Of a stretch of DNA of 64,000 nt, positions 62,370 to 64,000 are shown piece by piece. Position 1 is the stretch's first letter. Each line of letters begins with the position of its first letter. Under the pieces are notes generated by a model, which saw only the letters and a program-made list of their open reading frames with translations, was not told where the DNA came from and ran no database searches. The stretch spans positions 57,664,509 through 57,728,508 of the forward strand of contig JACMZG010000008.1 in assembly GCA_018340805.1 (NCBI GenBank), written 5' to 3'. Both the position numbers and the translations under genes were made by a program. This DNA comes from Microvelia longipes (Eukaryota; Arthropoda; Insecta; Hemiptera; Veliidae).

Positions 62370-62470
62370 ATCATTTTAGTTTAATTTGTTCTTTGTTTCT
62401 TTTGTTATAGGTAAGCATGAGAGTTGGGATATTATTCAAAATCAGTATCGTAAGGTAATTTTAAATCTAA
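62370..62470 (+). promoter_or_regulatory. recursive splice site 3 (ratchet point) with downstream cryptic exon
   Basis: TTTAATTTGTTCTTTGTTTC then TTTTGTTATAG ends at 62410 and abuts GTAAGC (62411). TTTAAT at the head of the tract could be the branch point. A second donor CAGTATC|GTAAGG lies at 62460 (alternatively GTAATT at 62465), giving a 49-base cryptic exon. The GTAAGCAT start and TATCGTAAG end match site 2. Confidence 0.65.
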
Positions 62471-62625
62471 TTTTTTAACATAGCCAACATGATTTTTAAC
62501 CTCTTTAAAAATATGTTTAATGCTTTAGATATATATACGATAATGTAGACACGCGCATACAGATGTATATAAATGCTAAATGCAAATTATAGCATATAAT
62601 AATAAATATGTAATAATATATATTA

Positions 62626-62663
62626 ATATATATATATATTATATATATAATTAATAATATATA

Positions 62664-62705
<42 letters not shown>

Positions 62706-62715
62706 TATATATATT
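62626..62715. repeat. (TA)n microsatellite
   Basis: About 90 bases of TA with ATTATA and AATAATA interruptions. Confidence 0.96.
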
Positions 62716-62811
62716 TCGGTGGCAATTAAATGTGGCAGCGGGTTTTTTAATTTTCCAAGTTGCCACCCTTTATTTACGTCCGTCTTCAGTCTTTTAATAT
62801 TATTTGTCTTG

Positions 62812-63000
62812 TGTACTATTTAGTTTGTGGTTAAGGAATCCCATAACTGTGTAGTTAGTTAGGTTAGTATTACTTATTTTTTCGTATTTATGTTAAGATG
62901 TTCTGTGATAAATATGCAAAAATTACTGATTTTTGCATATTTATACTCTAAACCTGTCATATTGTTAGAAGATTCAACCAACCACAAACCAAACAGTACA
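62812..63000. mobile_element. 189-bp foldback element
   Basis: The outer arms TGTACTATTTAGTTTGTGGTT (first 20 bases from 62812) and AACCACAAACCAAACAGTACA (last bases to 63000) pair with two mismatches. The centre has a perfect 16-bp hairpin, ATAAATATGCAAAAAT with loop TACTG (62908-62944). Non-coding. Confidence 0.65.
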
Positions 63001-63046
63001 TAAGTTATGTACACACAGTAATTATTATTATATGTCATTGTTTTAC

Positions 63047-63815
63047 TTTTCCTCGTTTATACCATAGGTATATAGGAAAAGTATTGTTTTGGTAAAAAAA
63101 TTCGAAACTGTGATGTCACCAGAGCTATCCGTTTCAAGTGTTTTTAAGTGGTTTTCACAAAGTTATCTGCGTGTATGTGTGTGTGTGTGTCTGTTATCTT
63201 CGTAACGCCCAGTGTTTTTATGCTAGAGAGTTAAAACTTTTTACATAAATAAGTCTACTGCTGTAGTTGTGCTATTCGGAAAATATTATTTTTATGACGT
63301 CATTAACCATTAATGCGGGTTAACCCAGCAAAAATTTTGAAAAATCATAAAACGCGGAAAATTGATGCGCAAGTACCTAAGTATTAGACTAAAATTTGTG
63401 CTATTTTCATCTAATTATCAGCATTAGTTCAAACTTTATCAAATTACTTATGTACGTTTTTGAAGAAATAAAAAATTACAATTAAGTTTAAATTCGGTAC
63501 AAGTGTATGCCTTTACGAAATAAATTGGAACACCCAGTTTCGTTTGAATACGACATGTATCCATGATTTTTTTTGTATTATACAATTAAGCTGTATCGAG
63601 CGTGGTCAGTGCCTAGATGGTTCACCGCCGGAATGAATAGTAGGATGTATTTACTATCTGAGAACGAGCGAAGCGAGTCCAAACACAAGTTGGAGTATAA
63701 AATTAACGAATTGTATAATCTGAGGACGAACGAAACGAATCCAAACTAGGGAGGATATGCGTAACGAATCCAATGTGATAATGTTCCGAGGTACCCAGTA
63801 CCCGATTTTTTATTA
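63047..63815 (-). repeat. family A dispersed repeat, most complete copy, minus strand
   Basis: Reading on the minus strand: AATCGGGTACTGGGTACCTC, two TTCGTTTCGTTCGTCCTC / TCGCTTCGCTCGTTCTC phrases, CTGACCACGCTCGATACAGC, AATGCTGATAATTAGATGAA, TTAATGACGTCATAAAAAT, TAACAGACACACACACAC, ACTTGAAACGGATAGCTC and TATACCTATGGTATAAACG. It is about 770 bases and has no open frame of note. It is the reference copy for this family here. Confidence 0.8.
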
Positions 63816-64000
63816 TGTATGAATCAATTTTGTATCATTATATGCAAAATCGATGTGTATGTCAATCAATATTCACTTAATGTTATTAGATTATTATAAT
63901 AAATGTATTGGATTTCTTTAGATTTAATGTAGTTTAATTATGGTAACATAATTACCTTATTTTGGTAAAAACGTACCAAAAAACTAAGTAAATTTAACTC

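Overview
The window is AT-rich eukaryotic DNA from an invertebrate animal, probably an arthropod; I cannot name the species. The basis is dinucleotide and tetranucleotide microsatellites, several tRNA-derived SINE families, a Penelope-like retroelement with a GIY-YIG endonuclease, hAT-, Tigger- and non-LTR-type remnants, and no operons, long ORFs or bacterial signals. I find no intact host protein-coding gene.

The best reading is that most of the window lies inside one very long intron of a + strand gene. Three sites (junctions 4601/4602, 36185/36186 and 62410/62411) have a long pyrimidine tract ending in AG, joined directly to a GTAAG donor. This is the structure of recursive splice sites (ratchet points, zero-length exons). 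Each is followed 39-56 bases later by a second GTAAG donor, as expected for the short cryptic exon that helps define such sites in flies. The segments between junctions are 31.6 and 26.2 kb. The minus strand has no AGGTAAG with a pyrimidine tract.

Layout. 1-9.5 kb: fragments of a ~0.77 kb non-coding dispersed repeat (called family A here), Penelope-like and hairpin-element fragments, ratchet site 1, a GC-richer block with a TATAAAAG box (7140-7520), and two SINE-1 copies. 9.5-26 kb: mostly plain AT-rich DNA, long TA tracts, a tRNA-like sequence (14700-14780), a GC island (16690-16990), a hAT-type MITE (18919-19490) and a FLYWCH-like coding scrap (minus, ~26.1 kb). 26-33.5 kb: sparse, with a foldback element and hairpin clusters. 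33.6-35.9 kb: a decayed Penelope-like element flanked by inverted copies of its own 3' part. 36.2 kb: ratchet site 2. 39.3-44.3 kb: a composite repeat present twice, made of a GC-rich chain of triloop hairpins plus a ~0.9 kb body, together with a truncated Tigger/CENP-B-type N-terminus and a 20-bp minisatellite. 45.6-47.5 kb: SINE fragments, a 149-bp tandem repeat and a near-perfect 289-bp inverted repeat. 48.2-51.6 kb: an intact-looking SINE-1, a family A copy, a foldback, a 60-bp perfect hairpin next to a 29-bp minisatellite, and a LINE 3' fragment fused to SINE sequence. 52-64 kb: sparse, with family A copies, a possible minus-strand exon (54.2 kb), ratchet site 3 (62.4 kb) and a foldback.

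No genes here work together in a pathway. What connects the window is the proposed long-intron splicing and the density of structured repeats. All calls were made by eye without alignment software, so repeat boundaries are approximate to a few bases or, for degenerate copies, tens of bases.
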